A stretch of DNA of 64,000 bases from Propionicimonas sp. (lineage in GTDB: Bacteria > Actinomycetota > Actinomycetes > Propionibacteriales > Propionibacteriaceae). This document shows, piece by piece, positions 48,568 to 60,924 of this stretch. Under the pieces are notes generated by a model. It ran no database searches and had not been told where the DNA came from. It saw nothing but the letters and a program-made list of their open reading frames with translations. The position numbers and the translations under genes are program-made. The stretch spans positions 37,782-101,781 of the forward strand of contig NZ_JARKPQ010000160.1 of NCBI RefSeq assembly GCF_029975155.1, read 5' to 3'. The number at the start of each line of letters is the position of its first letter. The first letter of the stretch is position 1.

Positions 48568-49499
48568 CCGGCGCGTCCCCGGCCGTGGGCCGCGGCCCGG
48601 TCCAGACGTCTCACCAGTGCTGCCATGGTCTCAGCGTAGATCGGATCGTCCTCCAGCCGCCGCAGTTCCTCGGCCAGCAGCGTGTTCAGGTCGCGCCGGG
48701 GGAGTGCGACCAGTCGCTGCGGCAGGCCGGGCGCGGAGAAGGCGGCCAGGTTGCCGTCCGTCCGCATCACCCGGATCTCGTCGTCGGACGAGGACAGCAC
48801 GACGCCGGTGATGCCGACGCCCGGCCGGCCCCGGTCGACGACCACCGGCACGTCCAGGCGGTCGGAGAGCCAGGCGGCGAGCAGCGTGCCGGCCGCGTTC
48901 TCCGGGGCCGCGGACACGGTCACCCCCGCCACCTCCATCGGGTAGGCGTCGAGCGCCGCCGCCAGCAGGCCCCGCCAGCGCGTCAGCCGGGTCCAGGTGA
49001 GGTCGGTGTCGCCGGGGCAGTAGTTCCGGGCCCGCACCTCCAGAGCGGCCAGCGGGCTCGGGTCACCCATCGCGTCGGTGATCCGGCGGGTCGCCAGGCG
49101 GCCGATCGGATCCACCCCGGGCGCCTGGGGCGAGCGTCCCGGCCACCACACGATCACCGGCAGGTCGGGCAGCAACAGCGGCAGCACCACGGACTCCCGG
49201 TGCTGTTGCAGCGCTCCGTGGAACTTGCAGGTGACGATCTCGCCGGGCGTGCCCTCGCCGGCCTGGACCTGGGCGTCGAGGCGGTCGGCCCGCGCCCGCC
49301 CGTTGACCAGCAGCAGGATCCGGGACGGGTGCTCGCGGCCCGCCTCGAGGCAGGCCTCGAGCGCCCGGTCGAACCCGGCAAGGTCCGCGATCACGACGAG
49401 GGTGAAGACGAGGCCGGACGTGCCGCCGAGGTTGTGCCGGGCCTGCGCGATGCCCTGCTGGATCTCGGCAGCATTGGTGTCGGGGAGGTTCACGATCAT
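48564..49499 (-). CDS. opcA: OpcA, glucose-6-phosphate dehydrogenase assembly protein
   Basis: 311-aa actinobacterial/cyanobacterial OpcA, which supports Zwf activity. The sequence has VNLPDTNAAEIQQGIAQARH, LVIADL-type and RILLLVNGRARADRLDAQV, and LLLPDLPVIVWWPGRSP, all typical. From ATG 49499 with AGGAGAAG 5 nt upstream, so the longer frame to 49538 is rejected. It lies between pgl and zwf. Confidence 0.92.
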   Translation of the reverse strand: MIVNLPDTNAAEIQQGIAQARHNLGGTSGLVFTLVVIADLAGFDRALEACLEAGREHPSRILLLVNGRARADRLDAQVQAGEGTPGEIVTCKFHGALQQHRESVVLPLLLPDLPVIVWWPGRSPQAPGVDPIGRLATRRITDAMGDPSPLAALEVRARNYCPGDTDLTWTRLTRWRGLLAAALDAYPMEVAGVTVSAAPENAAGTLLAAWLSDRLDVPVVVDRGRPGVGITGVVLSSSDDEIRVMRTDGNLAAFSAPGLPQRLVALPRRDLNTLLAEELRRLEDDPIYAETMAALVRRLDRAAAHGRGRAG

Positions 49500-49509
49500 C
49501 GGTCTTCTC

Positions 49510-51027
49510 CTACGGGCGTCGCCAGCTGAAGCCGTCACGGGCGAGCATGTCCACGGCGGACTGCGGCCCCCACGTGCCGGCCGAGTAGTGCTCGGGTGGG
49601 CCGTCCAGCTCGGCCCAGCGGTCCAGCACCGGGTCGAGGATCCGCCAGGACAGCTCCACCTCCTCGGGCTGCGGGAACAGCGGCTCCGAGCCGAGCAGGA
49701 CGTCGAGCAGCAGGCGCTCGTACGCCTCAGGGCTCGACTCGGCGAAGGACGTGCCGTAGCCGAAGTCCATGTTCACGTCGCGGATCTCCATCGGGGTGGC
49801 CGGCACCTTCGCGCCGAAGCGGAGCGTGATGCCCTCGTCCGGCTGGATCCGCAGCACCAGCGCGTTGGTGCCCAGCGAGCGCACGTCCGTGCCGGGGAAC
49901 GGCAGGTGCGGGGCCGGCCGCAGGTTCAGCGCGACCTCGGTGACCCGGCGGGGGAGTCGCTTGCCCGCGCGCAGGTAGAACGGGACGCCGGCCCAGCGGC
50001 GGTTGTCGATGTCGACCCGGATGGCGGCGTAGGTGTCGGTGCGGGAACCGGCGGGGATGCCCTGTTCCTCGAGGTAGCCCGGCACCTCCTCGCCGCCCAC
50101 CCAGCCGGAGCCGTACTGGCCGCGGGCGGTGTGGGCGTCCAGGTCGGCGGGAGTTCTCGCGGCCGCCAGCACCTTGCGCTTCTCCGAGCTGAGCTCGTCC
50201 GCGCCGAACGAGGTCGGCTCCTCCATCGCGGTGAGGGCAAGGAGCTGCAGCAGGTGGTTCTGGATCACGTCGCGGGCGGCGCCGATGCCGTCGTAGTAGC
50301 CCGCGCGGCCGGCGATGCCGATGTCCTCGGCCATGGTGATCTGCACGTGGTCGATGTAGTTGCGGTTCCAGATCGGCTCGAACATCGTGTTCGCGAACCG
50401 GAAGGCCAGGAGGTTCTGCACGGTCTCCTTGCCGAGGTAGTGGTCGATCCGGAAGATGCTGGACGGCTCGAACGCGCGGGCGAGCTTGCGCTCGAGCTGC
50501 CGGGCGCTGGCCAGGTCGTGGCCGAACGGCTTCTCGATGACCACCCGTCGCCAGGAACCCTTCGGCCGGTCGGCGAGGCCGTGGCGGCGCAGCTGCGCGA
50601 CCGCCGTGTCGAACACGCCGGGCGGCACGGAGAGGTAGAACGCGTGGTTGCCGCCGGTGCCCTGCCGCTCGTCCAGGTCGGTGAGGGTCTGCTTGAGCTG
50701 CTCGAACGACTCGTCGGAGTCCATGTCGCCCGGCACGAACCGGATGCCCTCCAGCAGCTGCTTCCAGACGTCCTCGCGGAACGCCGTCCGCGCGTGCTGC
50801 CGGACGGCGTCCGCCACGACGTCCGCGAAGTGCTCGGCCGCCCAGTCGCGGCGGGCGAAGCCGACCAGCCCGAATCCGGGCGGCAGCAGGCCGCGGTTGG
50901 CCAGGTCGTAGACGGCGGGCAGCAGCTTCTTGCGGGCGAGATCGCCGGTGACGCCGAACAGCACCAGCGCGGACGGCCCGGCCATCCGGGGCAGTCGCGG
51001 GTCCCTCGGATCGCGGAGCGGGTTCAT
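49510..51027 (-). CDS. zwf: Glucose-6-phosphate 1-dehydrogenase
   Basis: 505 aa. Oxidises glucose-6-phosphate with NADP. Coenzyme loop VLFGVTGDLARKKLLPAVYDL, substrate-binding RIDHYLGKETVQNLLAFRFAN and VIEKPFGHDLASA. A full-length actinobacterial protein. ATG 51027 is chosen; the ORF-track start at 51174 lies inside the divergent ctaB region. TACAGT, 10 nt before the ATG, is a possible -10. Confidence 0.96.
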   Translation of the reverse strand: MNPLRDPRDPRLPRMAGPSALVLFGVTGDLARKKLLPAVYDLANRGLLPPGFGLVGFARRDWAAEHFADVVADAVRQHARTAFREDVWKQLLEGIRFVPGDMDSDESFEQLKQTLTDLDERQGTGGNHAFYLSVPPGVFDTAVAQLRRHGLADRPKGSWRRVVIEKPFGHDLASARQLERKLARAFEPSSIFRIDHYLGKETVQNLLAFRFANTMFEPIWNRNYIDHVQITMAEDIGIAGRAGYYDGIGAARDVIQNHLLQLLALTAMEEPTSFGADELSSEKRKVLAAARTPADLDAHTARGQYGSGWVGGEEVPGYLEEQGIPAGSRTDTYAAIRVDIDNRRWAGVPFYLRAGKRLPRRVTEVALNLRPAPHLPFPGTDVRSLGTNALVLRIQPDEGITLRFGAKVPATPMEIRDVNMDFGYGTSFAESSPEAYERLLLDVLLGSEPLFPQPEEVELSWRILDPVLDRWAELDGPPEHYSAGTWGPQSAVDMLARDGFSWRRP

Positions 51028-51131
51028 CACCTCACAGACTGTACCCAGACCAGCGCCGGGGGTCGCGCGCCCGGGGCGGGTGGTGGCTAGACTGCTCGGA
51101 CTTGTTGCAGCACCACGATCGGGGGGCGGGC

Positions 51132-52064
51132 TTGAAACCAGCCGAGGAGGGCGCTCCGCTGCCCGCCCTTGCACAGGGCGACTGGAGGGCCGTGGCCGGA
51201 GCGTACGTGGCTCTCGCCAAGCCGAGGATCATCGAGCTGCTGCTCGTGACCACCGTGCCCGCCATGTTCCTCGCCGCGGGAGGCTTCCCCGACTGGCAGC
51301 TGGTGCTCTGGACGCTGCTCGGCGGCACGGCCGCGGCCGGCAGCGCGAACGTGTTCAACTCCGTCCTCGATGCGGACATCGACGCCCGGATGCGCCGGAC
51401 GCACCGCCGGCCGATGGCGCGGGACCTGGTGTCGCCCGGCCGCGCGCTGGCGTTCGGCGCCGTGCTGGGGATCGCGGCCACCCTGATCCTCGGCCTCGGG
51501 GCGAACTGGCTGTCCGCGACGCTCGCGCTCGTCGCGAACCTCTACTACGTGTTCGTCTACACGATGGCGCTCAAGCGACGCACGTCGCAGAACATCGTCT
51601 GGGGCGGCATCGCCGGCTGCTTCCCGCCGCTGATCGGCTGGACGGCGGTCACGGGCTCGGTCGCCTGGCCGCCGCTGGTGCTGTTCGCGATCGTCTTCGC
51701 CTGGACGCCGCCGCACACCTGGGCGCTGGCCCTGCGCTACCGCGAGGACTACCTCAACGCCCACGTGCCGATGCTGCCGGTCGTCGCCCCGCCGGTGCGG
51801 GTCGCCTGGCGGATCCTCGCGTACAGCGCCCTCACCGTCGCGGTCAGCCTGCTGCTGTGGCCGGTGGCCGGCACCGGCTGGCTCTATCCGGTGGTCGCGG
51901 CCGTCGCCGGGGCCGCGATGCTGGCCGAGGCATCAGCACTCCTGCTGAGGGCCCGCCGGGGCCTGATGGACGCCGCCCTGAAGCCCATGCGGCTGTTCCA
52001 CCTCTCCAACAGCTACCTCGCGATCGTGTTCATCGCCGCCGCCGTGGACCCGCTGCTCTTCTGA
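51132..52064 (+). CDS. ctaB: Protoheme IX farnesyltransferase (heme O synthase)
   Basis: UbiA-family membrane prenyltransferase of about 310 aa, converting heme B to heme O for cytochrome oxidase. Motifs are ALAKPRIIELLLVTTVP, NVFNSVLDADIDARMRRTHRRPM (first Asp-rich site) and YREDYLNAHVPMLPVV (second). About eight to nine helices. The start is uncertain: TTG 51132 follows a G-rich box, TTG 51102 follows TAGACT by 8 nt. Its 3' end overlaps convergent ctaA by 52 nt. Confidence 0.93.
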   Translation: MKPAEEGAPLPALAQGDWRAVAGAYVALAKPRIIELLLVTTVPAMFLAAGGFPDWQLVLWTLLGGTAAAGSANVFNSVLDADIDARMRRTHRRPMARDLVSPGRALAFGAVLGIAATLILGLGANWLSATLALVANLYYVFVYTMALKRRTSQNIVWGGIAGCFPPLIGWTAVTGSVAWPPLVLFAIVFAWTPPHTWALALRYREDYLNAHVPMLPVVAPPVRVAWRILAYSALTVAVSLLLWPVAGTGWLYPVVAAVAGAAMLAEASALLLRARRGLMDAALKPMRLFHLSNSYLAIVFIAAAVDPLLF

Positions 52065-52933
52065 GGGGCGGGGCGGGTGAGCCACCACAGGTGCGCCAGC
52101 GCGGCGGTGAACAGGGCGGTGCCGAGCATGTGCAGCGCGACCAGCGCGGGCGGCAGGCCGAGGAAGTACTGCGCGTAGCCGACGGCACCCTGCAGCAGTT
52201 CGACCACCAGGAGCAGCACCACGGCGCGACGGACCGCAGGCTCCCGCCGTACCGGCCAGAGCAGGACGAGCGTCGTGGCGACCACCGCCCACACCGTCAA
52301 CGAGTGGACGCGGGCGGTCCAGAGCGTGTCCAGGCCGTTGCGGGCAGCGCCGCCGTCGCCGGAGTTGGGGCCAGCCCCGGTCACCACGATGCCGAGCAGC
52401 ACGGCCAGCAGGCCCAGTCCGGACGCCGCCAGCACCAGCCACCGGACGAGCGGGCGCGTTGCGACCGGCGGCATCTCGTGAGCGTCGTGCACCATCAGCA
52501 CGCAGAGCACGATCAGCGCGACCGAGACCACCATGTGCAGCCCCACCACCCACGGGTTCAGGGCAGTGAGCACCGACAGTCCGCCGATCACGGCCTGCGC
52601 CGGTATGCCCAGACCGGCCGCCAGCGCCGGGCCGCGGAGGCCGCGTCGGGGTCGGCCGGCCGCGTCCCGCGCCCGCCAGGCGGCGAGGAAGGTCCCGATC
52701 GCGACCGCCGCGAGCACGAAGGTCAGCAGCCGGTTGCCGAACTCGATGTAGGCGTGCAGCGGCGCGTCGCCGTGCGGGGTGTACGAGCCGGGCTCGCACT
52801 GCGGCCACGTGCTGCAGCCGAGCCCGGAGCCGGTGACCCGCACCAGGCCGCCGGTGACGACCAGGCCCATGTTCGCGACCAGGGACGCGACCGTCCAGCG
52901 CCGCAGGGCCGCGGGCGTGCCTACGAGGTCCAT
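52013..52933 (-). CDS. ctaA: Heme A synthase (CtaA/COX15)
   Basis: 306-aa membrane protein with about eight helices, converting heme O to heme A. Hallmarks are GGLVRVTGSGLGCSTWPQC near the N-terminus, EFGNRLLTFVLA (heme-ligand region), VVGLHMVVS, and LHMLGTALF with His ligands. ATG 52933 overlaps the upstream permease stop by 13 nt. Together with ctaB it supplies heme A for the terminal oxidase, whose genes are outside the window. Confidence 0.94.
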   Translation of the reverse strand: MDLVGTPAALRRWTVASLVANMGLVVTGGLVRVTGSGLGCSTWPQCEPGSYTPHGDAPLHAYIEFGNRLLTFVLAAVAIGTFLAAWRARDAAGRPRRGLRGPALAAGLGIPAQAVIGGLSVLTALNPWVVGLHMVVSVALIVLCVLMVHDAHEMPPVATRPLVRWLVLAASGLGLLAVLLGIVVTGAGPNSGDGGAARNGLDTLWTARVHSLTVWAVVATTLVLLWPVRREPAVRRAVVLLLVVELLQGAVGYAQYFLGLPPALVALHMLGTALFTAALAHLWWLTRPAPQKSSGSTAAAMNTIAR

Positions 52934-53679
52934 CGGAACACCTTCCTTGCCAGGACGAGGGCCCCCACGGCCCAGAGCAGGACGACGAGCAGCGGCCAGG
53001 GGTCGAAGCCGCCGTTCGCCCAGGTGCGCAGTGCCTCGCCCAGCGCCGTCGTCGGCAGGGCGCCCAGCAGCGGCTGCGCCCACGCGGGAAAGGCGGCGAG
53101 CGGCACCAGCAGACCACCCGCGGCGCCGAGCAGGTAGACCAGGTTCGCGAGGCCGAGGGTGAGTTCCGCGGACGCGCGTCCGGCGAGCGAGAGCGCCAGT
53201 CCCGCGAACGCCGCCAGCGCCAGCGGCACGACACCGGCGAGCACGAGGGTCTGCGGCCCCACGGGGCGCGGCGCCCAGCCGGCGAGGAGCCCGGCCACGA
53301 CGAGCACCACGGCCTGGCCGAGGGCGACCAGCGCGATCATCGCCGCCTTGCCGAGCAACAGGTCGGAACGACGCAGCGGGGTGGCCGCCAGCCGCTCCAG
53401 CACCCCGTAGCGGCGCTCGAACGCCGTGGTGATCGCGGGGGAGGTGAAGCCGCTGGACCAGAGCCCCAGCGCGATCACCGACGCCACGAACGGCTCGCGG
53501 GCGATGCCGAACCGGGCACCGAGCGCCGCCTGGCCGACCACCAGCGCGAGCGGAATGACCAGGGCCAGCAGCAGCTGCTCGCCGTTGCGGACCAGCAACC
53601 GGGTCTCCATCAGGGCGTGGCGCACGATCCGGCCCGCGCGGGGCGCTGGTGCCGCTGCCGGACGCAGGTCGAGGCTCAC
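52921..53679 (-). CDS. ABC-2 type transporter permease
   Basis: 252-aa permease with six membrane helices and the ABC-2 pattern (FGIAREPFVASVIALGLWSSGFTSPAITTAFERRYGVLERLAATPLRRSDL as a recognisable stretch in parts). GTG 53679 with GGAGG upstream. It overlaps the ATPase stop by 4 nt and ctaA downstream. Pairs of this kind beside ctaA/ctaB in actinobacteria export heme or lipids, or are antibiotic-type exporters; the cargo here is unproven. Confidence 0.88.
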   Translation of the reverse strand: MSLDLRPAAAPAPRAGRIVRHALMETRLLVRNGEQLLLALVIPLALVVGQAALGARFGIAREPFVASVIALGLWSSGFTSPAITTAFERRYGVLERLAATPLRRSDLLLGKAAMIALVALGQAVVLVVAGLLAGWAPRPVGPQTLVLAGVVPLALAAFAGLALSLAGRASAELTLGLANLVYLLGAAGGLLVPLAAFPAWAQPLLGALPTTALGEALRTWANGGFDPWPLLVVLLWAVGALVLARKVFRWTS

Positions 53680-54383
53680 CGCCCACCTCCGGGCGTGGTC
53701 AGGTCGAGGAACAGCTGTTCGAGGCTGCGGTCCGCGGTGAGCTCCGCGACGGTCCCGGTCGCCACCTGGTGGCCGGCGTTCAGCAGCACGACCCGGTCGG
53801 CCAGCCGCTCGGCCTCGTCCATGGCATGGGTGGTCAGCAGCACGGCGACGCCGGCGTCGCGGAGGTTGCGGATCAGCGCCCACACCTGTTGGCGGACGTG
53901 CGGGTCGAGGCCCGCGGTGGGTTCGTCGAGGAACAGCAGTCGGGGGCGTCCGACGATGGCGCCGGCGAGGTTCACCAGCTGCTGCTGGCCACCGGAGAGC
54001 CGACGGTAGGGCGTGGCCGCGAACAGCTCGATGCCCAACTCCGCGACCAGCTCGGCGACGGGCAGGGGAGCGGCGTAGAGCGAGGCCAGGTAGCTGAGCA
54101 GTTCGCGCGGGCGGACGCCGGACCACGCTCCGGTCGACTGGGGCATCAGACCCACGCCGTCGTTGGCGGACGGCGCCCCCGCGGGCCGGCCGAGCACGTC
54201 GATCCGGCCGGAGTCGGGCACCAGCAGCCCGGTGCAGCACCGGATCATGGTGGTCTTGCCGGCCCCGTTCGGACCGAGGACGGCGGTCACCTCGCCGGCC
54301 GCGGCGGTCAGGCTCAGCCCGGCCAGGATCTCCCGTCCACCCAGGCTCAGCCGGACGTCGGCGAGGGTCAGGACAGCGGGCAC
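53676..54383 (-). CDS. ABC transporter ATP-binding protein
   Basis: 235-aa ABC ATPase. Walker A GPNGAGKTTMIRCC, signature LSGGQQQLVNLA, Walker B LLFLDEPTAGLD and switch His in LLTTHAMDEAE. CcmA/DrrA-like subfamily by size and permease partner. GTG 54383 is 6 nt after a -10-like TACACT, so it may be leaderless. The track's longer frame to 54575 lies in the hppA end region. Confidence 0.9.
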   Translation of the reverse strand: MPAVLTLADVRLSLGGREILAGLSLTAAAGEVTAVLGPNGAGKTTMIRCCTGLLVPDSGRIDVLGRPAGAPSANDGVGLMPQSTGAWSGVRPRELLSYLASLYAAPLPVAELVAELGIELFAATPYRRLSGGQQQLVNLAGAIVGRPRLLFLDEPTAGLDPHVRQQVWALIRNLRDAGVAVLLTTHAMDEAERLADRVVLLNAGHQVATGTVAELTADRSLEQLFLDLTTPGGGR

Positions 54384-54389
54384 CCGCTC

Positions 54390-54395
54390 AGTGTA
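54390..54395 (-). promoter_or_regulatory. -10 hexamer of the ABC-ctaA operon, likely leaderless
   Basis: TACACT on the minus strand, 6 nt before the GTG of the ATPase gene. Confidence 0.4.
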
Positions 54396-54460
54396 GGGAA
54401 GCGGGAACGCCGCTGCCCGGCCCCCTCGCGGGAACCGGGCAGCGGACGGGATCGGACGGG

Positions 54461-57004
<2,544 letters not shown>

Positions 57005-57076
57005 GATGCTTCCTTTGAAGGTGGTTGCTGGTTGTCGGCGACCTGTCACCTTTGACAAGACAAAGTCACCGCCAGC

Positions 57077-57098
57077 ACTCTACGACGCCATGTCGTAG
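57077..57098. promoter_or_regulatory. Palindrome in the divergent hppA/sufR region
   Basis: CTACGAC-gccat-GTCGTAG (57080-57098), a perfect 7-bp inverted repeat with 5-nt spacer. A minus-strand -10-like TAGAGT (57077-57082) overlaps it, so a bound protein would block hppA transcription. TTGACA at 57052-57057 and a CTTTG/CAAAG repeat lie nearby. No strong promoter for sufR itself other than TAAGGT at 57183 is seen. Confidence 0.5.
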
Positions 57099-57200
57099 GA
57101 GAGGTAAACCTGCCATCTGCTGGAAAGTGCGGTCTTGCCATCCGGGCGTGTGCCTCGCGGTCGAGTTGAGGTGGGCGGAGAATAAGGTAAGAATGGCGTT

Positions 57201-57920
57201 GTGAAAAGCGATCCGGAACTGGACGCCGACGCCGTCGCGGCGGAGGCCGAGCAGCAGGCCGAGGACGCTTCCACGCGCAGCAGGGTCGCCCGTTCGATCC
57301 TGCAGCACGGTCCGTCCACGGCCAACGACCTCGCGCGGCGTCTGGGGCTCACCCCGGCCGCCGTGCGGCGCCACCTCACCGTCCTGGCGAGCACCGGGCA
57401 GGTGACCAGTCGCGAGCAGCGGGTCTACGGGCACCGCGGCCGCGGTCGTCCCGCGAAGGTCTTCGCGCTCACCGACGCCGGCAGGGCCGAGTTCTTCCAG
57501 GCCTATGACCGGCTGGCGATCGAGGCCATCGACTACCTGCGCGAGGTGGCCGGGCCGAGCGCCGTCGAGCAGTTCGCCGCGCAGGTCGCGGACGCGGTGT
57601 CCACGAGGTTCCGCAGCATCGCCGCGGAATACGACACCCCCACCGAGGCGTTGGTGGAGGCGTTGACCGCCGAGGGCTTCGTCGCGTCCCTGCAGCCCGT
57701 GGCCTCCGGCGTCCAGCTGTGTCAGTACCACTGTCCGGTCGCCCACGTGGCGGCCGCGTTCCCGCAGCTGTGCGAGGCAGAGACCAGGGCGTTCGCGACG
57801 CTGCTGGACTCCCACGTGCAGCGGCTGGCGACCATCGCGCACGGCGACGGGGTGTGCACCACCCACGTGCCGCGGCCGGTGTCGGCGGCCATGCATCCGA
57901 CTACCAGCGAAAAGGGTTGA
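57201..57920 (+). CDS. sufR: SufR-like Fe-S-responsive repressor
   Basis: 239-aa DeoR/ArsR-type helix-turn-helix protein ([33 protein letters not shown], then a winged part with [20 protein letters not shown]). The C-terminal cluster-binding pattern is [23 protein letters not shown], with further Cys in GVCTTH. It senses cluster status and represses suf genes. GTG start; 4 nt to sufB, so it autoregulates the operon. Confidence 0.93.
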   Translation: MKSDPELDADAVAAEAEQQAEDASTRSRVARSILQHGPSTANDLARRLGLTPAAVRRHLTVLASTGQVTSREQRVYGHRGRGRPAKVFALTDAGRAEFFQAYDRLAIEAIDYLREVAGPSAVEQFAAQVADAVSTRFRSIAAEYDTPTEALVEALTAEGFVASLQPVASGVQLCQYHCPVAHVAAAFPQLCEAETRAFATLLDSHVQRLATIAHGDGVCTTHVPRPVSAAMHPTTSEKG

Positions 57921-57924
57921 CGAT

Positions 57925-59367
57925 ATGACTTCCACTGCTCCGGTCGCACCGGGCCTGGGTGCCACCCAGGAAGAGCACCTGAAGGCCCTCGGCCACTACC
58001 AGTACGGCTGGCGGGACTCCGACATCGCGGGCGCGACGGCCCGGCGCGGCCTCACCGAGGACGTCGTCCGCAACATCTCCGCGCTGAAGGACGAGCCGGA
58101 GTGGATGCTGAACACCCGGCTGAAGGCCCTGAAGCTGTTCGACCGCAAGCCCATGCCCGCCTGGGGCGCGGACCTGTCCGGGATCGACTTCGACAACATC
58201 AAGTACTTCGTGCGCTCGACCGAGAAGCAGGCCCAGACCTGGGACGACCTGCCCGACGACATCAAGCGCACCTACGACCGCCTGGGCATCCCCGAGGCCG
58301 AGAAGGCACGGCTGGTGGCCGGCGTGGCCGCGCAGTACGAGTCCGAGGTGGTCTACCACAAGATCAACGAGGAACTGGAGCGCCAGGGCGTGATCTTCCT
58401 CGACACCGACACCGGCCTGAAGGAGCACCCCGAGATCTTCGAGGAGTACTTCGCGTCGGTGATCCCGGTGGGGGACAACAAGTTCGCGTCCCTGAACACC
58501 GCGGTGTGGTCGGGCGGCTCGTTCGTCTACGTGCCGAAGGGCGTCCACGTCTCGATTCCGCTGCAGGCCTACTTCCGGATCAACACCGAGAACATGGGCC
58601 AGTTCGAGCGGACGCTGATCATCGCCGACGAGGGCTCCTACGTGCACTACGTCGAGGGCTGCACGGCGCCGATCTACTCGTCCGACTCGCTGCACTCGGC
58701 GGTGGTCGAGATCATCGTGAAGAAGAACGCCCGGGTGCGGTACACCACGATCCAGAACTGGTCGACGAACGTGTACAACCTCGTCACCAAGCGCGCCACC
58801 TGCTCCGACGGCGCGACCATGGAGTGGATCGACGGCAACATCGGCTCCAAGGTGACGATGAAGTACCCGGCCGTCTACCTGCTCGGCGAGCACTCCCGCG
58901 GCGAGACGCTGTCGATCGCCTTCGCCGGCGAGGGCCAGCACCAGGACGCCGGCTCGAAGATGGTGCACGCCGCGCCGCACACGTCGTCCTCGATCATCAG
59001 CAAGTCGGTCGCGCGCTCCGGTGGCCGCTCGTCCTACCGCGGCCTCGTGCAGGTGCAGGAGGGTGCGCACCACTCCGCCAGCTCGGTGAAGTGCGACGCG
59101 CTGCTGGTCGACAACGTGTCCCGTTCCGACACCTACCCCTACGTCGACGTCCGTGAGGACGACGTGTCGATGGCCCACGAGGCCACCGTGTCGAAGGTGA
59201 GCGAGGACCAGCTCTTCTACCTGATGAGCCGGGGCATGGGCGAGGACGAGGCCATGGCGATGATCGTGCGCGGCTTCGTGGAGCCGATCGCCCGCGAACT
59301 GCCGATGGAGTACGCGCTCGAACTGAACCGCCTGATCGAGCTGCAGATGGAAGGGGCCGTGGGCTGA
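57925..59367 (+). CDS. sufB: SufB, Fe-S scaffold subunit
   Basis: 480 aa. Scaffold subunit of the SufBCD complex. Conserved features include [23 protein letters not shown], the parallel beta-helix core, [22 protein letters not shown] and [21 protein letters not shown] near the C-terminal helix. AAAGGG lies before ATG 57925. Sits directly after its regulator. Confidence 0.97.
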   Translation: MTSTAPVAPGLGATQEEHLKALGHYQYGWRDSDIAGATARRGLTEDVVRNISALKDEPEWMLNTRLKALKLFDRKPMPAWGADLSGIDFDNIKYFVRSTEKQAQTWDDLPDDIKRTYDRLGIPEAEKARLVAGVAAQYESEVVYHKINEELERQGVIFLDTDTGLKEHPEIFEEYFASVIPVGDNKFASLNTAVWSGGSFVYVPKGVHVSIPLQAYFRINTENMGQFERTLIIADEGSYVHYVEGCTAPIYSSDSLHSAVVEIIVKKNARVRYTTIQNWSTNVYNLVTKRATCSDGATMEWIDGNIGSKVTMKYPAVYLLGEHSRGETLSIAFAGEGQHQDAGSKMVHAAPHTSSSIISKSVARSGGRSSYRGLVQVQEGAHHSASSVKCDALLVDNVSRSDTYPYVDVREDDVSMAHEATVSKVSEDQLFYLMSRGMGEDEAMAMIVRGFVEPIARELPMEYALELNRLIELQMEGAVG

Positions 59368-59398
59368 GCCCGCGGCTGCGAACGAGAGAGAAGAAGCG

Positions 59399-60592
59399 TT
59401 GACTGCTGTGCCCAATGTCGCCGAGGCGGTGGAGACGAAAGTCGAGTCCCACCTGCACCCCGTCGCGTCCTTCGACCTTGCCGACCACCCGGTGCCCACC
59501 GGCCGCGAGGAGGTGTGGCGGTTCACCCCGCTGCGCCGGCTGCGCGGCATGCTGGACGGGACGCCGAGCACCGCGCACCTGGGCGTGCACACCACGCTGC
59601 CGGACGGCGTGAGCGTACGCGAGATCACGACGGCCGAGGCCGTCGCCCTCGGTGTGCCTGCTCCGGTGGACCGGCCGTCCGCGCTCGCCGTGGCGCAGGC
59701 CGGAGGCGCGATCCTGGTCGAGGTGCCGCCGGGCAGGGAGCTGCACGAGCCGGTGCTCGTCGAACTGGCCGGTTCCGGTCTCGACGAGCAGGTCTACGGC
59801 CAGGTGGTGTTCTCCGTCGGCGCCTACGCCGGCGCGACGATCGTGCTGCGGCACACCGGCTCGGCGCGCTATGCGTCCAGCGTGTCCGTGCTGGTCGGTG
59901 AGGGTGCGAACCTCAACTTCGTCGGCCTGCAGGACTGGGCGGACGACACCGTCCACGTCGGGCACGTCGGGCTCAGGATCGGCAGGGACGCCCGGGTGCG
60001 CACGGTCACCGCGAGCCTCGGGGGCGACCTGGTGCGGCTGGTGGAGACCGCCGAGTACGAGGGACCCGGCGGTGAGCTGGAGCAGTTCGGCCTCTACTTC
60101 GTCGACGCCGGCCAGCACATCGAGCACCGGCTGTTCGTCGACCACAACGCCCCGCACACCCGCAGCCGGGTCGACTACCGCGGCGCGCTGCAGGGCAAGG
60201 GCGCGCACTCGGTGTGGGTGGGCGACGTGCTGATCCGCACCGTGGCCGAGGGCATCAACACCTACGAGACCAACAAGAACCTCGTCCTCACCGACGGCTG
60301 CCGGGCCGACTCGGTGCCGAACCTGGAGATCGAGACCGGGGAGATCGAGGGCGCCGGCCACTCCTCGACCACCGGCCGCTTCGACGACGAGCAGCTGTTC
60401 TACCTGCGTTCCCGGGGCATCCCCGAGGACGAGGCGCGCCGGCTGGTCGTGCACGGCTTCTTCGCCGACATCATCCGGCGGATCGGGGTTCCCGAGGTGG
60501 AGACCCGGCTGCTGGCGGCGGTGGAGAAGGAGCTGGAGATCATCGTCGGCCCTTCGGCCGGCTCAGGGAGCGATGAGGCGGGTGCCGCGTGA
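59399..60592 (+). CDS. sufD: SufD, Fe-S scaffold subunit
   Basis: 397 aa, a SufB paralogue lacking the scaffold Cys. Beta-helix region with VFSVGAYAGATIVLRHTGSARYASSV and RIGRDARVRTVTASLGGDLVR. Conserved HTRSRVDYRGALQGKGAHSVWVGDVLI and TNKNLVLTDGCRADSVPNLEIE. Start TTG 59399 or GTG 59408; TTG as in the track fits the gap. Overlaps the Rieske gene by 4 nt. Confidence 0.95.
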   Translation: MTAVPNVAEAVETKVESHLHPVASFDLADHPVPTGREEVWRFTPLRRLRGMLDGTPSTAHLGVHTTLPDGVSVREITTAEAVALGVPAPVDRPSALAVAQAGGAILVEVPPGRELHEPVLVELAGSGLDEQVYGQVVFSVGAYAGATIVLRHTGSARYASSVSVLVGEGANLNFVGLQDWADDTVHVGHVGLRIGRDARVRTVTASLGGDLVRLVETAEYEGPGGELEQFGLYFVDAGQHIEHRLFVDHNAPHTRSRVDYRGALQGKGAHSVWVGDVLIRTVAEGINTYETNKNLVLTDGCRADSVPNLEIETGEIEGAGHSSTTGRFDDEQLFYLRSRGIPEDEARRLVVHGFFADIIRRIGVPEVETRLLAAVEKELEIIVGPSAGSGSDEAGAA

Positions 60593-60924
60593 GCTTCGTC
60601 CGCGCGTGTGCGGTCGCCGAGGTGCCGGTGGGGGCCGCCATCCCGGTGGACCTCGGCGGTGACGCCGACATCGCCGTGGTGAACACGGTGGAGGGCTTCT
60701 TCGCGATCCGGGACGTGTGCTCCCACGCGGAGGTGCCGCTCACCGACGGCGAGGTCGACGGTTGCACGATCGAGTGCTACATGCACGGCTCCCGCTTCGA
60801 CCTGCGCACAGGGCAGCCGCTGGAACTCCCGGCGACCCAGCCCGTCCCGACCTACCCCGTCCGCGTGGACGAGGGCAGCGTCTTCATTGACCCAGACAAT
60901 CCGATCGAGTACCAGGAGCAGTAA
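60589..60924 (+). CDS. Rieske-type ferredoxin in the suf operon
   Basis: 111-aa non-heme iron oxygenase-type ferredoxin. Ligands are DVCSHAEVPL (CxH) and ECYMHGSRFDL (CxxH). It is soluble. Members appear in many actinobacterial suf operons between sufD and sufC, probably as an electron donor or cluster carrier; the exact role is unknown. GTG start overlaps the sufD stop. Confidence 0.9.
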   Translation: MSFVRACAVAEVPVGAAIPVDLGGDADIAVVNTVEGFFAIRDVCSHAEVPLTDGEVDGCTIECYMHGSRFDLRTGQPLELPATQPVPTYPVRVDEGSVFIDPDNPIEYQEQ

